This document shows positions 26,606 through 35,574 of a DNA stretch of 64,000 nucleotides, in pieces (the stretch's first letter is position 1; the number at the start of each line of letters is the position of its first letter). This DNA comes from Corallococcus soli (GTDB lineage: Bacteria; Myxococcota; Myxococcia; Myxococcales; Myxococcaceae), in NCBI RefSeq assembly GCF_014930455.1, contig NZ_JAAIYO010000003.1, forward strand, positions 806,001 to 870,000. Direction: 5' to 3'. The notes under the pieces are model-generated. The model ran no database searches and was not told where the DNA came from. It saw only the letters and a list, made by a program, of their open reading frames with translations. The position numbers and the translations under genes are program-made.

Positions 26606-27559
26606 TCAACGCCGGTCTGCAGCCAGGAATTCGACATAGGCCTGCCGGAGCCCGTCATCCCTGAATATTTCAAGGACCCGCCTGTCGCCGTCCCTGTTTG
26701 CGTCGAACGAGGCAAGGTCCGTGACCACCGCGATTCGTCCGGTGGCCCCTGGCGCGATGGTGGGATGGGTCGTGCGGAGCGCGAAGGGCCTTGGCTCCCT
26801 GGACGTCCAGGTGGTGAGCCGCGCGGTCTGTAGCTTCCACGGGTTGACGGGGTCCTTGTTCGTCACGGTGAACACGACGGCAGCCTTCTGCCGTGCCACC
26901 TTTCCTCTGGGCACAAGGACGGCAATCTCAACCTCGACTGCCTCATCGCTCAGGAGCCACTTATGGTCTTCTTTGAAGGGAGTCATCCTGACTTCATCCC
27001 TTGCCAGGAGCGCTGCAAGGGCATGCTCGACCGATGTTTCTTCTTCGCGCTGCCGAAGGTTCTCCGCCCGGAGTGATTTGATCTCCTTCCGCTTTTCCTC
27101 AAGCGCGCTCCGAACCGCATCCGGGGCTTCTGGATTGGGGTAGACGTCAACCTGACCGTCCACCCAGGGCTTCGCGGAAGCGACGGTGAAGGGGATCTCC
27201 GTGCCGTCCAGGAGCGTCACCCGCAGGAGAAAGCGATCATCTGGAGCAAGGTTTTGGAGTGGAACGATGACCAACGTTCTTCCTCCGATGACCAGAGGCT
27301 CGAACCGCCCCTCCCATCCCAGGAGCATGGTTCGGGCCGGGTCGGAAGCAGTGGGGAAACGGAGCGTGGTCGCCACGCCTCCTGCAACGCGGATCTCCGT
27401 CGCTTCGTCCTTCGGGTTCATCGAAAGGTAGATACTTCTCGGTCGCGGCGCCTCGGAGAGCGGCAGACAGCGTGGCGCTTGTGCTTGCGCAGTCCAGGAC
27501 ACCATCAGGAGCGCGCACAGCCCCAGTTTCAGCAGGCAGCCGAAGAGGAAGGTAGGCAT
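26606..27559 (-). CDS. DUF2381 family exported protein
   Basis: This 317-residue protein matches the Myxococcus DUF2381 (TIGR02268) paralogous family. A signal peptide (LCALLMVSWTAQAQA) is followed by RSIYLSMNPKDEATEIRVAGG, the family's usual opening. A charged helix (about 155-195, EEKRKEIKSLRAENLRQRE) links to a C-terminal beta-rich part with VVFTVTNKDPVNPW and IAPGATGRIAVVTD. The family is periplasmic, its members often sit beside Ser/Thr kinase genes, and the function is unknown. No kinase gene is next to it here; a small lipoprotein gene follows. Confidence 0.85.
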   Translation of the reverse strand: MPTFLFGCLLKLGLCALLMVSWTAQAQAPRCLPLSEAPRPRSIYLSMNPKDEATEIRVAGGVATTLRFPTASDPARTMLLGWEGRFEPLVIGGRTLVIVPLQNLAPDDRFLLRVTLLDGTEIPFTVASAKPWVDGQVDVYPNPEAPDAVRSALEEKRKEIKSLRAENLRQREEETSVEHALAALLARDEVRMTPFKEDHKWLLSDEAVEVEIAVLVPRGKVARQKAAVVFTVTNKDPVNPWKLQTARLTTWTSREPRPFALRTTHPTIAPGATGRIAVVTDLASFDANRDGDRRVLEIFRDDGLRQAYVEFLAADRR

Positions 27560-27720
27560 GATCGGGGACTACCTACCAGAGCGTGGGCGGCTATGCGATG
27601 GGGCGCCAGGGTTCAAGCACGCCTCTCCGTGCGGTGCGACCCGACTTGGGCCTCCACGTGAACGCAGAGAGCCTCCGACCGCAGGGGCGGGCCGGTACTA
27701 CTCTGTGATCACGATGACGT

Positions 27721-28731
27721 TCAGTCCTTCCACAAGACCTTCCACGGATGCTTGCGCAGATCCGTGACCAGGGTGCGCAGCTCGTCGTAGAGCGCCGGGT
27801 CTTTGAGCAGGGCGCCCCCCGTGCCTTCTCCCGCGTCCAGCCGTCCCAGCACGCGGTCCGCCTTGGTGGCGATCTGCTCCAGTTGGCCGGCGGCGGCCGT
27901 GAACCGCTGGAGGGCCACCTTGACCTGCTGGCCGTCTTCCTCCGTCAGCGGGCCCGTCACCGCCGCCAGTCCTTCCAGCGTCGTTCCGGCGGACTTCGTG
28001 AGCCCGGGCAGGTCCTTTCGCATCACCGCCGCCACGGCCGACGCGTCATCCAGGAGCCGGGCCCCCTTGCCTCCGGGCTGGAGCGACTCCTTTGCCAGCT
28101 GCGACAACTGGCGCAGGTCCCGGGAGGCCGCCGCCAGCTCCGACGCCAGCACCTTCACGTCACCCTTGTTCTCGGTCAGGACCTCATCCAGCGTCTTCGC
28201 CAACCGTGACACGTTGGCCGCGAGCCCCGTCACCGCCTCGGGGTCCTGCTCCAACATCTCCGACAACAGCGTCACGAAGCGAGAGAGCTGTTCCGACAGC
28301 AGATCCAGGCGCGGAGCATCCACGCCTCGCAGGGCCTCGGACGCAGCCAGGGGGGCTTCCGCGTTGCCCGGGTTCAACTCCAGATAGGGCTCGCCCAGCA
28401 GGCCCACCGTCCCCACCGTCACCCGCGCGTCCTTGCGCAGCGCTCCCCGGGCCGAGGGCTCCACGGACAGGTCCATGCGGACGGGGAGGGGGATTCCCTT
28501 CGCATCCCTCCGGTCCGCCAGGAGCCGGATGGCGTCCACCTTGCCCACCTGCACGCCGCCCAGCTTCACCGGGGCGCCCTGCACCACGTTGCCCGTGTGC
28601 GCGAAGTCCACCTCCAGCTTCGCGCCCCTTCCCAGCGTCAGCTCACCCATCAACCACAGCAACACCAGCACGCCGACCAACGTCGCGAGCACCAGCGCTC
28701 CCACCTTCAACTCCAGCCGTTGCTCATCCAT
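27721..28731 (-). CDS. MCE/MlaD-family substrate-binding protein
   Basis: This 336-residue protein has an N-terminal membrane anchor (VGALVLATLVGVLVLLWLMG) and an MCE domain with LEVDFAHTGNVVQGAPVKLGGVQVGKV and VGTVGLLGEPYLELNPG. The rest is a long helical/coiled-coil tail (about 140-290), as in periplasm-spanning MCE proteins that form hexameric barrels or needles for lipid movement. It is the last gene of the five-gene lipid-transporter operon and overlaps the second ATPase gene by eight bases. Confidence 0.9.
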   Translation of the reverse strand: MDEQRLELKVGALVLATLVGVLVLLWLMGELTLGRGAKLEVDFAHTGNVVQGAPVKLGGVQVGKVDAIRLLADRRDAKGIPLPVRMDLSVEPSARGALRKDARVTVGTVGLLGEPYLELNPGNAEAPLAASEALRGVDAPRLDLLSEQLSRFVTLLSEMLEQDPEAVTGLAANVSRLAKTLDEVLTENKGDVKVLASELAAASRDLRQLSQLAKESLQPGGKGARLLDDASAVAAVMRKDLPGLTKSAGTTLEGLAAVTGPLTEEDGQQVKVALQRFTAAAGQLEQIATKADRVLGRLDAGEGTGGALLKDPALYDELRTLVTDLRKHPWKVLWKD

Positions 28732-29467
28732 CCGTCGCGCCCTCCATGAACGGCGCCGTCAACGTCCGCAGCTCCGGGGCAGGGGACTCCAGGAAGCCCT
28801 CAGGCGTTCCCAGGTATGCACAGCGCCCCTTGGCCACCACCAACACCCGATCCGCGATCTCCCGCAGCTGCCGGTAGTCGTGCGACACCACCAGTGCTCC
28901 CAGGCCCTGCTGCTTCAACGACGCGAGCACCGCCTCCACCTGCGTCGCCGCCCTCCGGTCCAACCCCGTCGTCGGCTCGTCCAACAGCAGGTAGCGCGGC
29001 TTGAGCACCAGCGCCCTCGCGATGGCCGCCCGCTTCTTCGCGCCCGGTCCCAGCTCCGGAGGCAGCCGGTCCGCCCATTCCTTCAGCCCCACCTGCTCCA
29101 GCGCTGACTCCACGGCTTCCTCCGGCGCGCTCGGGTCCGCGAGCCGCACGTTCTCCCGCAGCGTCCTCCAGTCCAGCAGCGCCGGTCCCTGCACCAGGTA
29201 CGGGGCCCGGCGGCGGAGCCCCACCAGCGTTCGCTCCGACTGCGTGTCCACCCGCTCCCCCAACAACGTCACGCTTCCGGCTCCGGGCTTCAAGAGTCCG
29301 ACCGCCAGCCGGCACAGCACGCTCTTGCCGGAGCCGCTCGCCCCCGCGATGAACGTCAGCTCCCGCGTGGACACCTCCGCGCTCAGGCCGTCCAACACGC
29401 GGCGGCCCTTCTCGAAGGCGATGGCCACCTCCTCGAAGACCAGCGTGTCGGGACCGGAGTCATTCAC
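28724..29467 (-). CDS. ABC ATPase of the Mla-type transporter (second ATPase)
   Basis: This 247-residue ATP-binding subunit has Walker A AGASGSGKSVLC, the Walker B YLLLDEPTTGLD and a switch His in VVSHDYRQL. The signature region is degenerate: PPELGPGAKKRAAIARAL replaces LSGG with LGPG. This could weaken hydrolysis at one site of a heterodimer, a pattern known from asymmetric ABC exporters. The other ATPase of the operon keeps a canonical signature (RLSGGMKKR). It overlaps both neighbours by a few bases. Confidence 0.88.
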   Translation of the reverse strand: MNDSGPDTLVFEEVAIAFEKGRRVLDGLSAEVSTRELTFIAGASGSGKSVLCRLAVGLLKPGAGSVTLLGERVDTQSERTLVGLRRRAPYLVQGPALLDWRTLRENVRLADPSAPEEAVESALEQVGLKEWADRLPPELGPGAKKRAAIARALVLKPRYLLLDEPTTGLDRRAATQVEAVLASLKQQGLGALVVSHDYRQLREIADRVLVVAKGRCAYLGTPEGFLESPAPELRTLTAPFMEGATDG

Positions 29468-30210
29468 AGGCGCACGAACTGGAACGCAAGCGACACCGTC
29501 AGGTCAATCAACAGACATCCCAGGCTCGCCGCCACCACGCCGTCCGTCGTGGCTTCGCCCACGGCCTCGGCGCCGCCCCGGGCCTTGAGCCCCGCCACCG
29601 CCGCCGCGAGCGGGATGTAGAGCCCGCAGCCCACCGCCTTCAGCACCGCCACCAGCACATCCCACCCATCCACGTATCTGGCGTCCATGAACGCCCGGCC
29701 GTCGATGTCGAATGCCAGACTCGCCACCACCACCGCCGACAGGGTCGCCGCCACCGTTCCCAGCACGCAGAGCATCGGCACGCCCACCACCCCCGCCAGC
29801 ACCCGGGGCGCCACGAGGTCCGCGTACGGGTCCCCCGCTGACATCTCCAGCGCCTCCACCTGCTCGTTCACGCTCATCGTGGACAGCTCGGCGGAGTGGC
29901 TCGCGCCGGCCCGCGCCGCCGTCAGCAGGGCCGACACCGCCGGGCCCAGCTCCCGCACCAGCATCTCGAAGTACGCCGGCCCCAGCACCGCCACGTTGCC
30001 GATGAGCTTCTTCGCCTGCGCGTTGGCGATCGTCACCAGCACCGCCCCGAAGAAGGCCATGCCTGACATCACCAGCCACACGCTGCGCCCGCCCAGCGCG
30101 TGCACCTGCGCGAGGGTCTCCCGCCAGGGCACTCCCTCCCGCAGGCTCGCCCGCACCGTCCGCGCCAGCATCACCCCCGGCGCTCCGAAGAAGGTCAGCA
30201 CGCGCTTCAT
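29464..30210 (-). CDS. MlaE-family permease (second permease)
   Basis: This 248-residue permease matches the MlaE/YrbE family: an N-terminal amphipathic part, then WLVMSGMAFFGAVLVTIAN, GPAVSALLTAARAGASHSAELSTMSVNEQVEALEM and VGCGLYIPLAAAVAGLKARGGAEAVGEATTDGVVAASLG. The coupling segment EQVEAL that docks the ATPase is present. The ATG at 30210 shares its A with the previous stop (TGATG), so translation is coupled; an in-frame start at 30270 lies inside the other permease and is rejected. It differs strongly from the partner permease, which implies a heterodimer. Confidence 0.88.
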   Translation of the reverse strand: MKRVLTFFGAPGVMLARTVRASLREGVPWRETLAQVHALGGRSVWLVMSGMAFFGAVLVTIANAQAKKLIGNVAVLGPAYFEMLVRELGPAVSALLTAARAGASHSAELSTMSVNEQVEALEMSAGDPYADLVAPRVLAGVVGVPMLCVLGTVAATLSAVVVASLAFDIDGRAFMDARYVDGWDVLVAVLKAVGCGLYIPLAAAVAGLKARGGAEAVGEATTDGVVAASLGCLLIDLTVSLAFQFVRL

Positions 30211-30998
30211 CACGACCACCTGGACAGCAGCGTCGTCAGCAGGAAGTCCAGGAGGAAGATGGCCGCGCACCCCAGCACCACCGCGCTCGCCGCCGCTTCG
30301 CCCACGGCCCGGGCTCCGCCCTTTGCTCGGAGCCCCACCGCCGTGGACACCAGCGAGATGGCCAGACCGAACGCCCCCGTCTTCACCACGCCCCCCACGA
30401 TGTCAAAGGGGCTCAGCATGTCCGCGAACGTCCCGAAGAACACCCGCAGCGGCAGGTTCAACGTGAGCTTCGCCGCCACCGCTTCGCAGAGGATGGCCAC
30501 CAGGAAGGTGAACGTGCTCAGCGCCAGCATGCTCACCTCCATCGCCACGACCCGGGGCGCCACCAACAGCGCGAACGGATCCAGGCCGATGCCGCGCAGG
30601 CCTTCGATCTGTCCGCCCACCTTCAGCGTGGCCAGCTCCGCCGCGTTCCGGGCGCCGATGCGCGCCGACATGATCAGCCCCAGCAGGAGCGGGCCGAACT
30701 CCCAGAGCACGCCGTACCCCGCGGCCCACCCCAGGAAGGCCCTGGCGCCGAACCGCTGGATGTAGATCCCCGCCTGCACCACCACGATGACGCCCGCCAT
30801 CGCCGCCGTCGCCAGCGCCAGGGGCAGGGAGCCGTAGCCGAACTGCACCAGGCCCCGTGCCAGTTCGCGTCGCTCCAGTCGTGGCAGGGCCCAGGCCGTG
30901 CGTCCCGCGACCAGCGCCAGCGCGCCTACGCCCTCCACGGCACCCAGCACCGAACGTCCCAGCCAGGCCAGGGCCGCGCTGCTCACGGGTGCTGCCAC
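30210..30998 (-). CDS. MlaE-family permease (first permease)
   Basis: This permease of about 262 residues has the MlaE core: LALATAAMAGVIVVVQAGIYI, GPLLLGLIMSARIGARNAAELATLKVGGQIEGLRGIG and LSLVSTAVGL leading to AKGGARAVGEAAASAVVLG. It starts with GTG; 30998 is preferred because the ATPase gene stops eight bases before it, though GTG at 30986 is possible. Its stop overlaps the start of the second permease. The coupling helix GGQIEGLRGIG faces the ATPases. Confidence 0.85.
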   Translation of the reverse strand: MAAPVSSAALAWLGRSVLGAVEGVGALALVAGRTAWALPRLERRELARGLVQFGYGSLPLALATAAMAGVIVVVQAGIYIQRFGARAFLGWAAGYGVLWEFGPLLLGLIMSARIGARNAAELATLKVGGQIEGLRGIGLDPFALLVAPRVVAMEVSMLALSTFTFLVAILCEAVAAKLTLNLPLRVFFGTFADMLSPFDIVGGVVKTGAFGLAISLVSTAVGLRAKGGARAVGEAAASAVVLGCAAIFLLDFLLTTLLSRWS

Positions 30999-31005
30999 GG
31001 CAGGA

Positions 31006-31704
31006 TCATGCGAGGGCCTCGTCCGGCGTCCGTTCGAGTTCCGGCGCCGGGGCCCCATCGTGCACCAGTCGGCCTGCGCGCAGGTACAGCCAGCGGGGCA
31101 GGGGGAGGTCCAGGGGGGCCTCTGGCGCGGCCACAAGCAGCGTCCCGGTGCCCGCCACGTCCAGCAGCACCCGCGCCACCTGCCGCGCCGTGCCCGGGTC
31201 CAGGCCCGCGAATGGATCATCCGCGAGCAGCACCGCAGGCTTCGCCGCCAACGCCCGGGCGAGCCCCGCACGCTTCTTCATGCCTCCGGAGAGGCGTTCG
31301 GGGAGGGTGTCCGCCGCGTCCGTGAGGCCCACGGACTTCAGCACCGCTTCGGTGCGCTCGCGGGCCTCGGGCTCAGGGACGTGGCGGCGCAGCAGCGGCT
31401 GCATCACGTTCTGCCGCACGGTGAGCGAGTCGAAGAGGGCATCCGTCTGGAAGACGAACCCGAAGGCCGCCTGTTGCTTGCGGCGCTCCGGGGCCGTGAG
31501 CTTCGCGACGTCCTGCCCGTCCCAGGTGATACGGCCCCGCGACGGGAGCAGGAGCCCCGCGAGGGCTTTCAACAGGGTCGTTTTGCCTGAACCGGAGCGG
31601 CCCAGCAGCAGGGCCCGGGTGCCGGGAGGGAAGCGGGCGTCGATGGACTCCAGCACGGTGCGGGGACCGTGCTGGAGGGAGAGGCTTTCGGCGCGCAGTT
31701 CCAT
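31006..31704 (-). CDS. ABC ATPase of the Mla-type transporter (first ATPase)
   Basis: This 232-residue ATP-binding subunit is complete: Walker A LGRSGSGKTTLL, Q-loop FVFQTDALFDSLTV, signature LPERLSGGMKKRAGLARAL, and Walker B VLLADDPFAGLDPGT, where ADDP replaces the common DEP; the usual catalytic Glu is therefore Asp. LFDSLTVRQNVMQPL is characteristic of MlaF-type subunits. It is the first gene of the operon, 15 bases downstream of the metal-binding lipoprotein gene on the same strand, so that gene may be in the same transcript. Confidence 0.88.
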   Translation of the reverse strand: MELRAESLSLQHGPRTVLESIDARFPPGTRALLLGRSGSGKTTLLKALAGLLLPSRGRITWDGQDVAKLTAPERRKQQAAFGFVFQTDALFDSLTVRQNVMQPLLRRHVPEPEARERTEAVLKSVGLTDAADTLPERLSGGMKKRAGLARALAAKPAVLLADDPFAGLDPGTARQVARVLLDVAGTGTLLVAAPEAPLDLPLPRWLYLRAGRLVHDGAPAPELERTPDEALA

Positions 31705-31719
31705 CCTGGCCTCTGGGGC

Positions 31720-33645
31720 TCAGGGAAGCGGGGGGGCAGTGAAGTTCACGATGGTGCCTTCGTCGCCCACCGCCCTGATTTGAGTCGGCAGCAGGCCATC
31801 CAACGACTTCAGTGTTTGCGGTGACGGATGGACGGTTTTCCAGGATTCTCCGTTGAAGAATTCGATCGTGTTGTCCGACGTCACGCCGTAGACGCCGTTC
31901 TTGCTGAACGCGAGCACGTCCAGGACGTTCGTCGGGGTTGTTCGCTCATTGGCGACATTGACCCGGGCCAGGGCGCGCCACTGGTCGCTGCCAGTCCGTT
32001 CGAAGGCATAGCCGTTGTCCCCCACAGCGTAGGCGTAGTGACTGCTCAGGACATGCACTCCGCGCAGAAAGCCCGCGTCCGTGGCGCCCAGCGTCTCGCT
32101 GGACCAATTGCTGCCCGACTGAGTTGGATTGAATTGAAAGACACGCGCACTGTTGCCTGCGGAGTTGGCCCCAACCGCCAGGAGCAGATCCCCGCTCTTG
32201 GCGGCACTGACGGCTCGAAGGTTCGCGGCAACAGTGATCATCGGTCCCGGATTGTCGGGCGGGTTTTCAGGTCCACCGTAAGGGGGAACCCAACGGTAGA
32301 TCTTGCCGTTGCCCGCGACCGCATAAGTCGTGGCGCCTGTAGGGGCATCGACACCTGTGATGTCATTGAAATCCGGACTGGTAGGGACGTTGAGCGTAAA
32401 GCACGGCTCGTCCGCTTCTTGGAAGACCTGGGTCGACAGGACACCGTGGGCGGCGACAAAGACGCGACCGTCCTGCGCGACCCAGACCGCCGTCCAGTCC
32501 TTCTTGCAACTGCTGTCTGTGAACTCCCTTGACGTGCCGGCCGTGCTGTCGAAATGGACGAGCTTGTTGGGCCCCACGACCCATCCCTTCCGTCCCTCGT
32601 CGTATAGGCCAACCGACGTCAGGTCCGTGGTGCCCACACCTGCCATTCCCGCGTCCGTCCAGGCGAACGTCGTCGGGCACCCCTCGTCCACACCTCCCAT
32701 GCAGTTGTTGTCCAGCCGGTCGCAAACCTCGTTTATTCCATTCGCCACGAATCTGGAGCTCTCATCGCAGTCCGAGGAGGTCTCCACGGCGTTGGGCACC
32801 GGCCGCGTGCACGAGATGCCTGCGTCCGCGCCTTCCTTGAGGTCTCCATCCACGTCCACGAACCAGGGCGTCGCCGACGTTTCGCTGAAGCACACCTTGC
32901 TCAGCTTGTCCGGGCTGCACCGATACGTCGGGCCGCAGAAGGGCTCGCTGGAGATGCAGGACTGGCCCAACTGGAAGGTCTCGTCCGGGACGCCACTGCA
33001 GTTGTCGTCCTCTCCGTCGCAGAACTGCTCGGTGGTCGCGGGGTGGATGAGGGCACTGGCGTCATTGCAGTCACTGTTGTCTTCCACGAAGCCGTCAGGT
33101 GCCTCGCATGCGCGTGTTGGCGTCGTCACCTTCTTGTCGCCGAACGTGTCGCCGTCGTTGTCCGGGTAGAAGTCCTTGCGCCCGTCGATGGCGGCTCCCG
33201 GAAACACGCTGATCTCATCGTCGTCGCAGTCGGTGCCGCCGGAGGCGACGCTGAAGTAGCCATCCCTGTCCTTGTCGGTGGCCGACACGGTGAGGGGCAC
33301 GTCCTGCTTCCCCTCCTTGGGCACGTGAGCCTTTGCTGTGTCCGTGGCCACCACGGGGCCCGAACAGTTGAACTCGTGGACCTGCGCCGTGACGTCCAGC
33401 ACCCGGCCCCAGTCCTTCTCGCGGAAGACCGCCACCGACACCTTGCCTGGCGTGGTGTCCGTCACCTCCACGTTGGTGCTGTTGGTGTTCTTGTCGTCGT
33501 CCACGTCGGTGGCGGTCACCGTGACGCACCCGCGTGTGAAGCCGCTGTAGCCGATGGTGACGTTCAGCGCCCCGGCCTTTGAATCGTCCTTCTTGCACCC
33601 CGCCAACACGGAGCCACACAGCACTGCCATCAGGAATAAACGCAT
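31720..33645 (-). CDS. Lipoprotein with MopE-like putative metal-binding repeats
   Basis: This 641-residue surface or periplasmic lipoprotein starts with LFLMAVLCGSVLAGC. Residues about 120-310 hold putative metal-binding repeats of the type DKDRDGYFSVASGGTDCDDD ... FPGAAID, DNDGDTFGDK ... DCNDASALIHP ... CDGEDDNCSG and CDRLDNNCMGGVDEGCP, matching the Asp-rich calcium-type repeats of PF11617. The C-terminal half (about 320-640) has repeated beta-strand units (GWVVGPNKLVHFD, TYAVAGNGKIYRW, YAVGDNGYAFERTG, GVYGVTSDNTIEFF, RAVGDEGTIVNF) that look like a propeller. The ATG at 33645 sits just before the lipobox. Secreted multi-domain lipoproteins of this kind are abundant in myxobacteria; the ligand is not known. 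Confidence 0.85.
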   Translation of the reverse strand: MRLFLMAVLCGSVLAGCKKDDSKAGALNVTIGYSGFTRGCVTVTATDVDDDKNTNSTNVEVTDTTPGKVSVAVFREKDWGRVLDVTAQVHEFNCSGPVVATDTAKAHVPKEGKQDVPLTVSATDKDRDGYFSVASGGTDCDDDEISVFPGAAIDGRKDFYPDNDGDTFGDKKVTTPTRACEAPDGFVEDNSDCNDASALIHPATTEQFCDGEDDNCSGVPDETFQLGQSCISSEPFCGPTYRCSPDKLSKVCFSETSATPWFVDVDGDLKEGADAGISCTRPVPNAVETSSDCDESSRFVANGINEVCDRLDNNCMGGVDEGCPTTFAWTDAGMAGVGTTDLTSVGLYDEGRKGWVVGPNKLVHFDSTAGTSREFTDSSCKKDWTAVWVAQDGRVFVAAHGVLSTQVFQEADEPCFTLNVPTSPDFNDITGVDAPTGATTYAVAGNGKIYRWVPPYGGPENPPDNPGPMITVAANLRAVSAAKSGDLLLAVGANSAGNSARVFQFNPTQSGSNWSSETLGATDAGFLRGVHVLSSHYAYAVGDNGYAFERTGSDQWRALARVNVANERTTPTNVLDVLAFSKNGVYGVTSDNTIEFFNGESWKTVHPSPQTLKSLDGLLPTQIRAVGDEGTIVNFTAPPLP

Positions 33646-33781
33646 GGGACGGGCATTCTCCGGCGCGCCCCGGACCCGGGCAAGACGCATTGGAGAGAAA
33701 CCGCACCTACACGCTCCGGCTGACGCTTCCCGACGTGCGTAGTAGGTTTCCCTCTCCCCCGATGAGAAAGCAGGCCTCCCC

Positions 33782-34819
33782 ATGTCGCGCCGCTTGATTG
33801 TCGGCCTGCTGATCGTCGCCGCGTTCGTCCTGCTCAAGGGCGCCGTGCGCGCCACGGCGGTCGAAACCAGCAGCGGCATCAGCGGGCTCGCCCTGGAGGT
33901 CGTGCTCCTGGTGATGGACTTCTCCGTCCTCACGCTCGCCTTCGAGCTTGCCCTGCGCCGGGGTGTCAACCACCGGAACGCGCTGCTGCTCGCCACCGGC
34001 GTGGGGGCGCTGGTGTCGGTGCTGTTCAGCTGCCTCGCCGTGGGGGTCATCCATCCGCGCGCGCCGGAGCTCAACCTCACGCTCGGCCGCCACCCCGAGT
34101 ACCTCACCGTGGCGCTGCGCTACCTGCTCGGCTTCTCCCGCAACCTGGCGCTGTGGATGCTCGCGTTCGTCTACCCCATCCTGGCCGCGGACGCGGAGCG
34201 GCGCCGGGCCGAGGCGAGCGAGCTGCGCCGGCAGTCGGAGATCGCCCAGCTTCGCGCGAGCCTGGAGCCCCACTTCCTGCTCAACACGTTCAACACCATC
34301 GCCGGGCTCGTCACCAAGGACCCCGATGAGGCCCGCAGGCTGCTGGCGTGCCTGGGCGCCCTGTTCGACGACATCTCCGAACACGAGGACGAATGGCAGA
34401 CGCTCGACCGCGAGGTCCACTGGCTCCAGCGCTACGCGGAGATCCTGGAGGCGCGGCACCGCGGCGTCCTGTCCTTCGAGTGGAACATCGACGAGGCCAC
34501 GCGGTCCTTCAAGCTGCCCCGGCTGCTGCTCCAGCCGCTGCTGGAGAACGCCGTCAAACACGGGGCGCTGCGCCGCGACGGTGACGGCCGCGTCACGGTC
34601 CGCAGCACGCGCGTCCAGAACAAGACCGGCGAGGACTACGTGGTCTGCTCCATCAACGACAACGGCCCCGGGCTGCCGGAGCAGGTGCGCCCGGGGGCGA
34701 AGGGGCTGGACATCGTGCGGCGGCGCCTCAAGCTGCACCTGCCCAACTCCCGGCTCACCGTCGACTCCTCGGCCCAGGGCGTCCACGTCCTGGTGGAGAT
34801 CCCCGAGCTCCGGCCATGA
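33782..34819 (+). CDS. LytS-type sensor histidine kinase
   Basis: This 345-residue kinase has about four N-terminal membrane helices (IVGLLIVAAFVLL through LWMLAFVYPILAA), a linker helix, and the His_kinase (PF06580) domain with the phospho-His in ASLEPHFLLNTFNTIAGL near residue 165. The ATPase domain has LLLQPLLENAVKHGA and the G box INDNGPGLPE. There is no large periplasmic sensor, so it probably senses within the membrane. It overlaps its response regulator gene by four bases (ATGA) and diverges from the metal-binding lipoprotein gene with about 136 bases between, which must hold both promoters. Confidence 0.92.
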   Translation: MSRRLIVGLLIVAAFVLLKGAVRATAVETSSGISGLALEVVLLVMDFSVLTLAFELALRRGVNHRNALLLATGVGALVSVLFSCLAVGVIHPRAPELNLTLGRHPEYLTVALRYLLGFSRNLALWMLAFVYPILAADAERRRAEASELRRQSEIAQLRASLEPHFLLNTFNTIAGLVTKDPDEARRLLACLGALFDDISEHEDEWQTLDREVHWLQRYAEILEARHRGVLSFEWNIDEATRSFKLPRLLLQPLLENAVKHGALRRDGDGRVTVRSTRVQNKTGEDYVVCSINDNGPGLPEQVRPGAKGLDIVRRRLKLHLPNSRLTVDSSAQGVHVLVEIPELRP

Positions 34820-35574
34820 ACCTGCGCGCGCTCCTGCTCGACGATGAACCCCCCGCCCGGGACTATCTGGCGGAGCTGTTGACCGACACGGGCGCTGTCG
34901 ACGTCGTCGCGGCCGTGGGCACCGCCCGGGCGGCCCGGGAGGCGCTCGCGGGCTCGCTCGACCTGGACGTCATGTTCGTGGACGTGCAGCTCATGGGCAG
35001 CGGCGGCAACGAGGACGGCATCGACCTGGTGCGCTCGCTGGGCACGCAGGGCCCGGCGGTGGTGCTCGCCACCGCGCACAAGCAACATGCCCTGGAGGCC
35101 TTCGAACTGGGCGTGCGGGACTACCTCCACAAGCCGTTCACGCGAGAGCGCGTCGCCGCGTGCGTCCGCCGTCTCCGCGAGCACCGCAAACCCCAGGGGA
35201 CGACCCCGCCCATCTCGCGCATCGTCGCGCGTCAGCACCGCTCGCTGGTGTTCATCGAACTGGACTCCGTGTTCGCGTTCGAGGCCGACGACCGGCTCAC
35301 GTACGTGCACGCCGTCGAAGGGAAGTTCGACTTCGACCTGCCGCTCTCCGCCATCGAGACCACGTTCGGGGAGTCCATCGTCCGGGTGCACCGCAACTGG
35401 CTGGTGAACCTGGCCCTGGTGCGGCAGATAGAACGCGGCGACGGGGAGACCACGCTCATCATCGGCTCCCGGACATCCAACGTGCCGCCGCTGCGGGTGC
35501 CGGTGGCCCGGGACCGCGCCGCCCGGGTGCGGGAGCTGCTGCTGGCGAACGCCGCCGGCGTGCGCCGCGCCTGA
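34816..35574 (+). CDS. LytTR-family response regulator
   Basis: This 252-residue regulator has a receiver domain (LLLDDEPPARDYL with the acidic pair, MFVDVQLMG with the phospho-acceptor Asp near residue 54, and DYLHKPFTRERV with the conserved Lys) and a C-terminal LytTR DNA-binding domain (IELDSVFAFEADDRLTYVHA, RVHRNWLVNLALV). LytTR proteins bind pairs of 9-bp direct repeats. Such a pair lies just 35 bases after its stop (see 35609-35638), ahead of the efflux operon, so this two-component system probably controls that operon. Confidence 0.93.
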   Translation: MNLRALLLDDEPPARDYLAELLTDTGAVDVVAAVGTARAAREALAGSLDLDVMFVDVQLMGSGGNEDGIDLVRSLGTQGPAVVLATAHKQHALEAFELGVRDYLHKPFTRERVAACVRRLREHRKPQGTTPPISRIVARQHRSLVFIELDSVFAFEADDRLTYVHAVEGKFDFDLPLSAIETTFGESIVRVHRNWLVNLALVRQIERGDGETTLIIGSRTSNVPPLRVPVARDRAARVRELLLANAAGVRRA

